Assembly (NCBI GenBank): GCA_001949185.1
Contig: BDGG01000005.1
Coordinates: 558,001 to 622,000, forward strand
Length of the DNA stretch: 64,000 nucleotides
Reading direction: 5' to 3'
Source: Ramazzottius varieornatus
Lineage: Eukaryota > Tardigrada > Eutardigrada > Parachela > Ramazzottiidae
This document shows, piece by piece, positions 12,923 through 23,546 of the stretch. Under the pieces are notes generated by a model that saw only the letters and a program-made list of their open reading frames with translations, did no database searches and had not been told where the DNA came from. Every line of letters starts with the position of its first letter. Position 1 is the first letter of the stretch. A program made the translations under genes and the position numbers.

Positions 12923-15900
12923 CTAAAGCCCAGGGTTGTGGGGGAATCATGACGACGGCAGCCGTGTGGACATTGCGAACCCGGCGCGGCAGCCAAGAAG
13001 ATTTATGGGATAACTCTGACGGTATGTTATTCTGTAGAGCGATGCGCGCGAGGGGAATGACAGTCAGATTGAGTGGAGCTGGCAAAAGAATTCCCCGCTT
13101 GCCGTCTGAGATTATCCCGGCTGAAGCCTACAGAAACACACGAGCAAAAGAATACATTAGCGGAGTTTGGCACGCAATGGCCGATGGTGGATGCCATCAG
13201 TGGCCCGATGCCGGCGATAGATCTGGCAAGCATAGCGTGCAACTAGCTCAATCAGGATTCTCAGGCCGGTGCTCAGGCTAGCCCGATTTTCTCGCTTTTC
13301 GGGCAACACCCAACACAAGCAGTTAACATCTCAAAAAGAGCACATGTAAGTCCCATGGATTAATCGTGGCCCGCATCAACGCAGGGAACATATGAAGTGA
13401 AGGGAAGAACCAGCACACATACAGGAAGCGCCTTCAGCATAGTCGTCTACGACAAACCTGCCTTCTTCTAAGCTGACGGCAATACACACTCCAATTCAAC
13501 CGTCACGCTCTTTCCAAAGGAACCACCAGTGAGCGGTACAGATAAAAACAGAAATTTCGCTGGCGTACTATGGACGGAAGATCAAAGCTCAAAGACATGG
13601 GTAAATAACCCCCGAATACGATCGAGATCCACTTACACAAGGTTAAGAAGGTAACGGGATTCCGTTCGATGGCTGAAATGGAAGAGCACTTCAGGAACAA
13701 TATTCGATGCTCGTGTGATATGACAGTACTTTAGGTCGGTAAATAACTTTGCCAAATATGTCTGTCATCGCGGAAGAACGGCGGTTTCAGAGAGACTATC
13801 GAAAACATATTTGATTGTGTGCACGAGAATAAAAGCGCCGTGTTCGTTGATATAAGAGACATCAAATTCTTTAGCTCATTTCCTTCGACGGCTTCTTTGA
13901 AAGCGCGGAACAGTTTTGTGAACATTATCCAGCCATAGCATGACTTCTGTCTTCGTTCACAACAATCGGCTGAGATTTTCAATGAGGTTGCGCGAAGCTG
14001 TCTAACAAGCAGCAAAAGCTTTTCATCAAGCACGAAGGAAGGACCCATACATATGCATCGCAGCCTGAGGGGAGAAATCGCTTTATGCCATCTCTCAGTG
14101 ACGACTGTCTAATAAGACTAGAACTCACTAATACACCGTATCAAAAGGTTTCCGTCAAGCTAAAGCTGCTAAAGCCCGAAGAACCGCTGTACAGAGCAAG
14201 AAATCCAAGTTGGCCATGCCAGGTAAGTCGGCCACCCAATGAGCTAACCGTCAGCGATGGCGTCACACAGGCAGACGCCTTGGGTGACTGACTCCTAACT
14301 CTTACCCCATGCTTGCCGCTGTTTTCTGTGTCGTACGTACGAGGGCTTACCAGCATGAATAATCACTCGTATGTAAGACTGTGAACTAAACGGGAATCAA
14401 TTTTATTTTCAACAAGGAACTGAGTGCCACACCCATCGTCGATATCTCTGATTCCGTGACTAGGCAAGGCCGGCGTTGGGGTACGCTGACGTCATGGGTG
14501 TCATCGATCAGAAGGATGGAAGCTAGACTCTCAAGTTAAGTAGTGTGGTAAATAGCACTGCTTTTTGTTCCAGTAAGCTGGTCGAATGTCCTGCTATAGT
14601 AGCCCACCAAGCGTAACATCCCATCGCCAAGTGTCTCATCATATCCGAGAACCTAGACGCCGTATCGTTCTTTCACTTCCATCAAATTAATGACAAGCCT
14701 TGCGCACGCGGTAGTAAATCGATAAGCACTCTATACCAACGATAATGAAGATCATTAATAGAGCAGCATAATATTCTTCGCGTCTCGGACGTAACATTAT
14801 CGGAAAGTAATTGCAGGTCGAATTTCACCTTTTCAAACACGTAAAACTTTTAACGTTGCTCCGCGAACGAGCACAATCCATACGGAGTTGAGGGCTTCGG
14901 CACCACCGCCCTGTCTAACCTAATTGGTACAGAGCTCTAACTCCAAAGACACGGAAGCGCCACACTGGAACTCCTTACACGAGAGAAAGCCGTGCAGTCC
15001 GAAAGACGTAAGATAGGTCTTTCGGGAAGACATCGAAAAGGTTCGGTGTACATGTGCGAGTTAGTTTTCTCTAACGGAGCCGAAGGCGGTTTTGGCGAGA
15101 ACAAGATCCACAGCACTATATAAATAAGGTCGCCTCATACAGAAGACCTTGACGTCTTCGAGAGACTTGCGGTCAATAATGCGTAATATTTGTGATCATA
15201 TAGACGATGAGCAAACACATTTCGAAAATGTCAAATAACTTTGTCTCTTTGTGGATCGATCCGGGATTAAAAATAAAAAATTAATCTCTTGGTCGTACCT
15301 CATTCCTGCTTCTTTTTGCGGTAAAATTCAAACGGCTCTTTCAGCGCGTCAGTCTATTCGAGGTACTGGCGTGATGCATGATGGCCTCCCGATGAAGTCT
15401 GGAAAGCAGACGTGTGGCGACGGCCCTAATTGGTTAGTTTCGTGCTGATGTCGAAGGTCGTCAAGTTATTAGTGGGGGAATATCGTGAGTAACTAACGGG
15501 ATCTCAATTGTATGCAGCTTATCACATCCTGGTTGTGTAACGTAATTGGAGTTGCCTCATGTTTGTACACCCATAAACCTAAGCCCACGTACAGGTCCCT
15601 TTGTACACAGTACACTTGGAAATTATATCTTGTGGATACTCATCAAAAAGCACTCTTCCGGGCTTAGGCGTTTTGATATCGCCTGTTTTTTATTGACTCT
15701 CATTTGAAAAGGGCCTTTGAAAATGGAGCCTACAGAAAGATTCGCGCGGTGGCTTCTGTCATCTGAGTCCCTTTGGTCTTTCGGTCAGATATCCTACCGT
15801 TGGAAAATTTGCTCCTTGGCAAGACGGGCTCTTTAGGGAAACGCCGAGGCCTCTCAACTCTAATCATAGCCTTGACTATGCGTCCTTCTAGTACGTAATA

Positions 15901-18407
15901 TGTCAGAAGAGAAAGAAAATGGGCAAAGGATTAGTCCGAGTATCGATTTTCCATTCGGCATTCTTGGGTGAGTACTCCCTCGCTGGAAGGTTCCCGCGCG
16001 GCTTCAGAACGACACGAGCCAAGTGTGGCTTACGTACGTCAGGTCGATGGTTCTTCATTAAAGATCCCGCTACAGCTCTCGCCTTTTTCCATTGCTAGAC
16101 CAGAATATCGAGCGGGCTATTACTGCAAATATGACTGCTCGCTTTAATCACGTTACACACTCTGTATATAGTGCGTGCCGTCATGTTCCCTGACATGCCA
16201 GCGCGCGAAGTGGGCGGACATTCGCATGACAGTTTCCCGAGTCTTTGGCAGGCTGTTCGATCTCAGCAGAAAGCCGGTCTCCGGAGAATGGCAAAGACTG
16301 TCCACTTGCTCTGCGGTGCACTTCTGAAAACTTTGCCAAAATAAAATGGGAAGCCGGCAAACGAAACGCACAGGATCGCTATTCTAAGTGGCGCACGTCA
16401 CTATTATTATCAGCAGGAAGTGTTTGCCACTTGGGATAGAAACTTGTATCATACATTTCGTTGCCGATCCCACAAATGATACTTAATCTTTTGTAAAATT
16501 GTGCGTCGAGGACCTTCTTGGGGAAGAAACCCTAGGTTGTTGCCGGTGAAAAACGGCCACTGGCGATAATTTAGTAATTTAGGCCCTTTGGAAAATGGAC
16601 TCTGCCTTGATGTACTTTGTTCAACGAAAACATGTTCCATCAAAGCGTAATAATCCTTGTGCCACAAAAGCCAGTTAACTGTCCATAGGTTCGAGGCTAT
16701 TGTATGGTCGAGGTTGTGATGGTTTCGGGAGCTGGTGGGTACGACTGGTGGTCGTACTTCACGGTACGGTACTAGACAGATTTGTCAAGTGCAGACGTTT
16801 GCATGTGATTAATTGGCGTATGTGTCTGTGAATTCTTTTCTGCAACTTCAGTCAACTGAACCGTTTCCTACTTGGTGATTTATGGCAATTAAATTGTTCT
16901 CGTTGCGGCACACTTCACAGCCCGTTGTGGTACATATTTCGACAAAGAATAATGCTCTTGTCCATGTTTGTTCACAGAGACTTGGCAATATTGGTGTTAA
17001 TTAATGTACTCGTAAACAAGCGGCATGAACCGTCCTTCTATAAATACGCGGCCCACACAATGTTCGCGGAAAATGAACACACTGTCTGTTTTAAGAATAA
17101 TCCCTGATGTTTCAATCATACAAAAAATCCATCTGCCTATCCGGCACACCCAGCAGCCCAGCCTAAATACCCAACCAGATAAAACCTCCGTACGGAAAAG
17201 GAGATTCTCCCAGGCTTTCAGAGGTTCTCATGAAATCCAAGCCATACTAGATGTCGAAAGTAGGATTTCATAGGATTTTCGGCTACGTCGAAAAGAGCCT
17301 GATGAAGCAAGTCTAACGTATCAGAGAAGCCTTTTCTCTGACCTCGGCGACCTTTGAACATCCGAAAGGTTAGAATTCAAACCGTGCCCATGATTTATTA
17401 CCGCTTTTACTTCGGCAGCCGTGTACGAGGAGCACTCGGAAGCGTCATGGATCGATTGACCACTCGGGGATTCCGCTATTTCCATTCTCTTATGCAGATT
17501 GATGAATTCAAGTTCAAAGTGAGAATGGCTCCTTTCGTACTTCAGAGTCTAAGGAAGTCGCGCTTACGTAACCAGAGCGGCATGCAGCCTCTTCGGCCGC
17601 AATCTCAAGTTCCCTTTCGGCTGTGCTATGACAGGCGCAAACACGACTGTTGCCTGTCAGCCGTTCCCGAAAAAGAAGCCGCGAAGGTTAGTTGATGCAA
17701 ACAGCAGTGCCATCGTTACATAAGTGCCTTGCTTCTGTATCCAAATGCTCAACACCGTTTACGCACTCAACGTTAACATTTGAGCCAATAAATATCCAAC
17801 ATCAACTTCCCAGCAGCAGCAGCATCATCCCGTGCAAATTCACACAGCTAATATGCAACACCGAAGGATCACCGGGTCACTGTACAGAGGTCGCGATCCT
17901 GGAACCTTAGATATTAAAAGCAAACAAAACCAGACCTTACGTATGCGTCCCTCTGGCTTTTTCAAAACATCCCGCTGAATTATTTGCTGACCTTCGCTAC
18001 GAGCCTGAGCTTTTCCTCTCTGTTTTCGTATGTCAGCAATCAGGTGGGACATCCTTGACCGGAAGCAAGTGAAAAGACACAACGCTACACACCGGAACAC
18101 CTCTCATGCACCGTACCCTGAAGACAACTTCCGGTCTATTCACAACAGCTTCTTTTGTACCTGGAAAGGCCAGGTACAACGAACCGCGCGTTGCTCTGTT
18201 GTAACCTTCAGCGGGAGAAACCGGCAAGGATATCTCCTTACCACGACGCTGTTTTAATTAGCGTCGTGAAAGCTTAAATTAGGCACACGGAAGTAGACAC
18301 AGAAAACCCTGTGGATTACCACACAACAACAAAATGCAGCAGAATGCAAGCCAGACTTACTGCAGTCCGCAGCTCAAATTCAAAGCTGGGGTATAGTTTG
18401 AACTTAC
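12923..18407. other. Gene-poor stretch, 5.5 kb
   Basis: No exon with coding character plus splice sites on both sides was found on either strand. It contains one hairpin element at 16353-16467. Two imperfect direct repeats, gggcctttgaaaatggagcc at 15711 and ggccctttggaaaatggact at 16582, suggest an old element between them. If the signal-peptide exon at 18408-18491 belongs to the PDF receptor, this whole stretch is its first intron. Confidence 0.4.
16353..16467. repeat. Palindromic hairpin element, copy 2
   Basis: Same inverted repeat as at 8072-8190. The left outer arm is gccggcaaacga and the right outer arm tttcgttgccg. The core is aagtggcgcac ... tttgccacttggg. It is the only copy not inside a confirmed intron. 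Confidence 0.75.
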
Positions 18408-18491
18408 CGGGTTTTCGGCGGTCGACGGGAAGATGAGAATGAAGAAAAATCCGGCGAAGCGCAGTGATCCACATGACGATGCCGGCGTCAT
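18408..18491 (-). CDS. Probable secretory signal-peptide exon, possibly first exon of the PDF receptor
   Basis: A 28-codon frame from ATG at 18491 to a strong donor (CCCG|GTAAGTTC at 18407). It reads MTPASSCGSL, then a hydrophobic core FAGFFFILIFPS, then a small-residue cleavage region TAENP. This is what the first exon of a secreted or class B receptor protein should look like. The next minus-strand gene downstream is the PDF receptor, whose model lacks its N-terminus. The donor phase (0) does not match the phase needed by the exon at 12922 (1), so an intermediate exon is needed. A second frame, MWITALRRIFLHSHLPV, does fit phase 1 but is less signal-like. The link to the receptor is inference. 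Confidence 0.45.
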
Positions 18492-20628
18492 ACAGAAGCA
18501 GGAAGTGAATCCAGGTGAGTGAGAAACTCCACGTATGATGGAGAGAAATTTACGCTGGGTTGGAAAGGCACCTTTTCCTGGAGAGACCTTGAGTGGTACT
18601 GTAGTCAGAAAGGTGCGTCAAGGAGTAGGGCAGGCCCACACATTGATCCATCAACGATAATTAATACTTTCACCTCTGCAGTAAGGACAACAGACTATTA
18701 GCGAGTTTCCTTCGGATATTCCACTAGCTGAGAAGCGATAACCGTTTCGCCAAAGCAATATAGGCTGGCTGCCCTAACCGGAGAGAAGATGAAGTGGGTA
18801 AATCCGACCTTCACACAACGACTGCACCGTATGGCGTTTTCAGGCTGACAGCACGATCCCAAAGACTGTGTGGGAAAGGAGGAGGAGGAAACCAGAAATG
18901 TCCGACTGGCTGTTGCAGGCTGCAAGGAGAACTAGTTGTTAGTACGAGTAATGATTGCTTTCGTGCTGATGTCAGGGATGTGAGTGCAGTGTACAGATTG
19001 AAAGCAAGAAGCTAATCGAAGTCTCTCTGTACGAGCAAAGCTCTTCCGCCTATATCCGACGTAATTCCTGCAAGCCTGCCATACGGCGGAAATCAGTAAT
19101 TTATCAGTCTAGGTTTTTTTGCATGCCTTAGCTTACTCTGTCCAGAAAATGATGCTTGTCCTGGTGGTGACAGGGATAGATGAATTTGCGATTCAGCAAT
19201 GAATGAAAACGACGACCATCGATCGTGAATTGAGTGTGGTGCTTTGAATAACAAGGAAGATATCCCTCCTTGTGGAATTAATTGACTCGAACCATCGCCT
19301 TCAGCAAACATGGGTCTTTTCGCGAGCACAGTGAAGAGTCAGCTTTTCCGATTTGTCCGGAAAGGGAAGAACAATTTGTTGTGTTTCAGACTGAAGGAGA
19401 TCCCTTCCTACAAAGTACATACATACATGCGCTAGTTGACAAAAGCTGAGGTTGATATTTTGCTTACATACAAAAACATCCATTGCACCTTCAGTTTGTA
19501 AACGATTATAAAGGATTCTGTCAATATGGGAGCGCGGTACATGGCGGCACAGATTCCACAGATTAAAGTCCAAAGATAGACGCAAATTAATTGCCTCGCC
19601 GAGAGAAATCAATTTTTTATCCATTAAGTTTTCATAACATCGCGTGTGACGCCAAAATGGGAATCGATTATCGCGCCTGGAAATCCATCGAAAACGGCCT
19701 TCTTGAAATTTGCCTTTGAAAATTCGCTTGATCGCTTGATCGAGCTAACCCACTACTCTTCGCGCGCCTTCAGCCATTCAATCAAGCCTTCTTTAACACT
19801 AGTGACTTGGCAGCTGGATTTCTTTCCGAAACAATCCGCCTGGACTTACTGTATTATCATTTGAGCGTGTGCCGTCGTGTGGTATGTTTCTATGTTGAAG
19901 CAAGATGAGTTCTTTCCTGACGTATCTTCTCGGTTATTCCATGCCATTAATAATCATCCCCTTCACGGGCGGCAAGTGTGTGAGCTTAACGAAGCCTTTC
20001 CGGCAAAGGTGAGGTTCTCCTTGATGAAATGACTGGATGTGAATTTATTGAGACTCATCAGGCCGTCTTGCTCCCATCGTCACCTTCCGGGCATACGCAA
20101 TGCGGACGGAATCGAAGGCTCACCGATCCAGCAGTAGGTATGGCTGGTTCCTCCCTACAGCGAGTCAGAATGATTGTGAAAATTCTATAACTGTCATATG
20201 ATTGTCAGGCGCCTTCGGAATGGTCGGCGAATCGATACAAAGCAATATTGAAGGGGACACACCTCAGACCACCAGAATGAGCATGGAGGAGAAGTTAGAT
20301 GAAATTTATATGGCTGTTGTTGAAACACTGATGGTTCTTCACGCGCGAGCTCAAGCAGTATGGGTTCTCCACTATGAAAGACCATCCAGCATGCGAGTCT
20401 CTCGTAGACTTCCGAAACTGACGCGATGGTGGGTGAAACTTTAAGGACCTCTTACCTAATGGAACTTTAAGTTACCAGTATGCGACAACGAATGAACGGA
20501 TTGCGATAGACTTCACGATCATTTTTAATGGCGCAGCGACGCAGTATACGCCGATCCTGCAGACTTCATTCATAAGGCGACCTTGAAAAATGTTAATTGA
20601 TTGTACCACCATAAATATACTTGGGATT
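18492..20628. other. Gene-free stretch, 2.1 kb
   Basis: Nothing recognised on either strand. Open frames here are short, have no flanking splice signals and show no family resemblance. Confidence 0.4.
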
Positions 20629-21122
20629 AGAGAAGTTGCATTTTGCGCAGATGGTTTGAACAATCGAGAACTAATTAATTTTGAAATCGAAGTTTATAAA
20701 AGCATTCGCTAGAAGCTTTGAGAAGTTGCACAATGCGGGCGAGTTTGAGAAAAACGATGGGACAAACGACCGCTCCTGGTCATGGTGGTTTGTTCGGCAG
20801 TAATTAGCCCACCAAGTTAGAAAAGAGCCGGCTCAAATATAAATCTGATTGACTGATTGTCCGGAGTGGAGGCCCTGTGTTGCCCGGGCACCGATTACGC
20901 TTCCCGGTGCTTCGGGCCAGCCAGGGCATTACTGACGGCAATTCGTTCATGTTTGAAATCTACGGGTAATTCTATTCGTGATTCACGAACGAAGCCCCCC
21001 CCTTTCGTTTCGTGAATCGCGAGGCGAATTACAAATCTTGAATGTTTAAACTTTTCTAAATGCAATCGTTTTGTCCGAACTGTCGTTTGTTCAAACCATC
21101 TGTGCAAAGTGCAACTTCTCTA
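20629..21122. repeat. Fold-back element with terminal inverted repeats
   Basis: Terminal arms of 35 bp at 20629-20663 and 21088-21122 are inverted copies that match at about 33 positions (arm starts agagaagttgca). Nested inside is a second long palindrome, about 20941-21053, centred on a run of C at about 20996-21002. Its inner arms are attcacgaacgaag and ctttcgtttcgtgaat. There is no coding capacity. The structure is that of a non-autonomous fold-back or MITE-type element, unrelated to the GTGGCGCAC hairpin family. Confidence 0.6.
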
Positions 21123-21476
21123 TTGATAGATTGTTCTCGACAACGGAAGCTGTTTGTATTCCCGATCAAAGACTTGGTAGTTGAACACTTCCTTCTGGAC
21201 TAACGCTAATCAAATCAACGGACCTTTGAATGAGTAACTCGATAATGCGGAAGTGTACGGACGGAGCATGTCTTCCTGTAGTCCGCGAAGCTCAGAAACA
21301 TAGCTTATTGCTTGTACGGTTCACGTCACCGGAACCCAGTACATTAATCCAGCCCGATCATCCCCGTTCTCTTGGAAATCTCCAAGCAATCCGCAGGCAA
21401 CGCCCAAATGCTGTGAGATCCAACTTCTCCGATTAAGCTACTCAACAAAGAATCCACAAATTTATCACTATGGCTG

Positions 21477-23016
21477 CTAAGAAAAGCATAATTTCCTGAG
21501 GCCGGATAGAGCACGTATCCCAACAGCGATCGTGCCGACCTTGATCTGTGGCAGTCGACCATGGCGAACTGAAATCGAAATCACAAGCTTTGAAAATACA
21601 GCTAGACTTTTATACCGAGTAGGATCTGCAGGTTCCCCATTTCTCAGTAAGCCAATATACGTACGAGTCAAGTCCACGCGTTCGGGCTCTAGGCTCACGT
21701 CGAGAACTCGCAAGAACCGGAAACCGGCTTTTGCCAGAACGATCGGCAGACCGCGTTCGTCGCTCGAATTTTCCAGGCAAACGGAAATGACCATGTCGCA
21801 GTAACTTCCTCGTCTGAACGCCGACAAGATGGCTGCCTGCATGATTGAGCTAATGGGAAGAACTGCAAGAAAAAAATTACCATACAATACGTATATGTTC
21901 AAATTGTCCGAGAAAGCTAGTTTGTCTAACCAGTCGTCAAATTGATCTCCACGGCCGTGTCCGGTTGGGATGCCAAATTGAAATTGCCCACGACTTCGGT
22001 CTGACCAGCCAGCTGAAGTTGCAGAAAGGCCGGTAGTCCGGAGCGTTGTCCGTAGACTGGCGCATCTTCTGTCAGGCATACAGAGAACACCTTTAGGGTG
22101 ATAGTGGTGTCGTCATTGCCTGACGCGACATCTGCAGTTCGCCGGTCGGTCCCAAGTAGGTCAACGTGCATCGATCTTGGACTCTCGTAGTAACTTCCGT
22201 CTTGAAACTGGGCTTCTGCACTGATCTCCTTTCGTTCGCTGGTGCCAACCAGCTGGGTTGATATAGCTGTCCTCTCCAGTTCTTCCACTTCGTCCATATG
22301 ACCATGGTATGTTCTCTTTAAATGGGACAGCTCGATATCCCAGGCAATAGATAGCTCGTGTTTTTGAACCCGATAACGGACCGACCTTTCTGTACACATC
22401 TCTCTGTTTCCGATTTCTGATGGGTTTCGGCCTGTCTCGTGGCGAGCAGCAAAGGTCCTTCCGGAAGTTTTCGACTTGGTTTTGAAGTGTTGCATCCTGT
22501 CCGTGTTTCTGCCTATTGTCGTAGGCACTTTTGAAAGCCCGATACTCCACCGCAATACTGTAAGAAGAGCAGCACGGCGTTCAGAATGTCAGATACTGTT
22601 CGTTACCCACAATGTAACCACACAATAAATTATTTAATTTGTCAAATAAGTAGTACCATTGTAACTCGGAGAGTAAGGAATGTAACGGAGCCAGTCGTTC
22701 TAGTGAGTTCGAGTTTTGAGTGCATGTGTGGAAAGTCCCGGTGTTTGCTGGTCGCTTCTTCTGTGCCCGACGCGATAGAACCGGGAAGCCTTCGCTAACA
22801 ATGTCATCTACAAAACGTTTAAAAGTTGGACACCCGTCTCGTGTGTAAATTTCTGGGTTGGTTTGAGATCAACTACACGTACGAAAGTCGGTTCGACTCG
22901 CCTACGCGTTCGATCGCTTGTCCCAGCAGCTGCAACCTGTCGCAGATCTCTCCGTGGTGAGTCTCCTGCAGATGCTCTTCGCCACAAATAACCGACGAGG
23001 TGCAAATGCAACCCAT
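21477..23016 (-). CDS. Unrecognised 360-aa protein with MGCxC acylation-type N-terminus
   Basis: Four exons: 23016-22877, 22557-22386, 22315-21931 and 21862-21477, total 1083 nt, all phases consistent. The N-terminus MGCICTSSV resembles the myristoylation plus palmitoylation signal of Src-family kinases and other anchored proteins (Gly2, Cys3, Cys5). A helical stretch follows (CDRLQLLGQAIERVGESNRL, then EYRAFKSAYDNRQ, LQNQVENFRKD). The rest looks like a beta-rich domain (TLKVFSVCLTEDAPVYG, FLQLQLAGQTEVV, CDMVISVCLENSSDERG, GFRFLRVLDVSLEPERVDL). No family is recognised. The intron 22385-22316 has a weak donor (GTCGGT). The C-terminus could instead splice at 21616 to 21568 and stop at 21442, giving a hydrophobic tail (IMLFLAAIVINLWILC), but that intron would be only 47 nt. 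The gene lies 530 bp downstream of the ERG stop, in the same direction. Confidence 0.6.
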
Positions 23017-23206
23017 TTTTCTGGATGATGTACAACGTTACGCTGGAACAGGAAGGTTTAACTATCCCTCCTGCCTGGTGGTCGCGCTGACAGTACCTTC
23101 TCGAAGCATCGTAACGCGGCAACCGTACACGTCCATCCCGAAACTGGTTATTCTGTGTTGCTGGACCATTGTCATGTTAAGGGCGACCATCGGCAGTTCC
23201 ATTGCT

Positions 23207-23212
23207 TTTATT
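23207..23212 (-). promoter_or_regulatory. Possible polyadenylation signal of the ERG gene
   Basis: AATAAA on the minus strand, about 335 nt beyond the ERG stop codon and about 190 nt before the start of the next minus-strand gene. It is placed where the ERG transcript should end. Position only; no other support. Confidence 0.3.
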
Positions 23213-23546
23213 TCGTTAGTCTGTACAGTGTATTAAGGATATCAGGTGGTATCAACCTAAGGATAAATCAACCATAAACTGGAACAGAATATTACAAACC
23301 GGGTAAGCCACACATTTTCTCCACCGAGAATCATAGAGAAGTAATTGCTTGACATCTTTGGTCCGCTGAAAGACTGGGCATCTTGGACAAGCGCATGGAA
23401 TGCATCACAAGCTGCCAGGTACAGAAATGGAACAAAAGACCACCATCAAAATTTTGCCACAATCCAATAGTTGGCCATAATAAAAAATCCTAATAGTCCC
23501 TTCTAGGAAAACCTTTACGTATCGCAGTGAGATCGATATGAATCAG

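Noticed and set aside
12886-13281. 131-codon plus-strand open frame starting MLSRKAVQLSG
   Set aside because: It overlaps the antisense of a PDF-receptor exon, has no splice sites or family resemblance, and its composition is not coding-like; probably chance.
14085-14222. Plus-strand stretch ending in a strong donor (CATGCCAG|GTAAGT)
   Set aside because: Only one splice site, two competing frames, and no partner exon downstream; insufficient.
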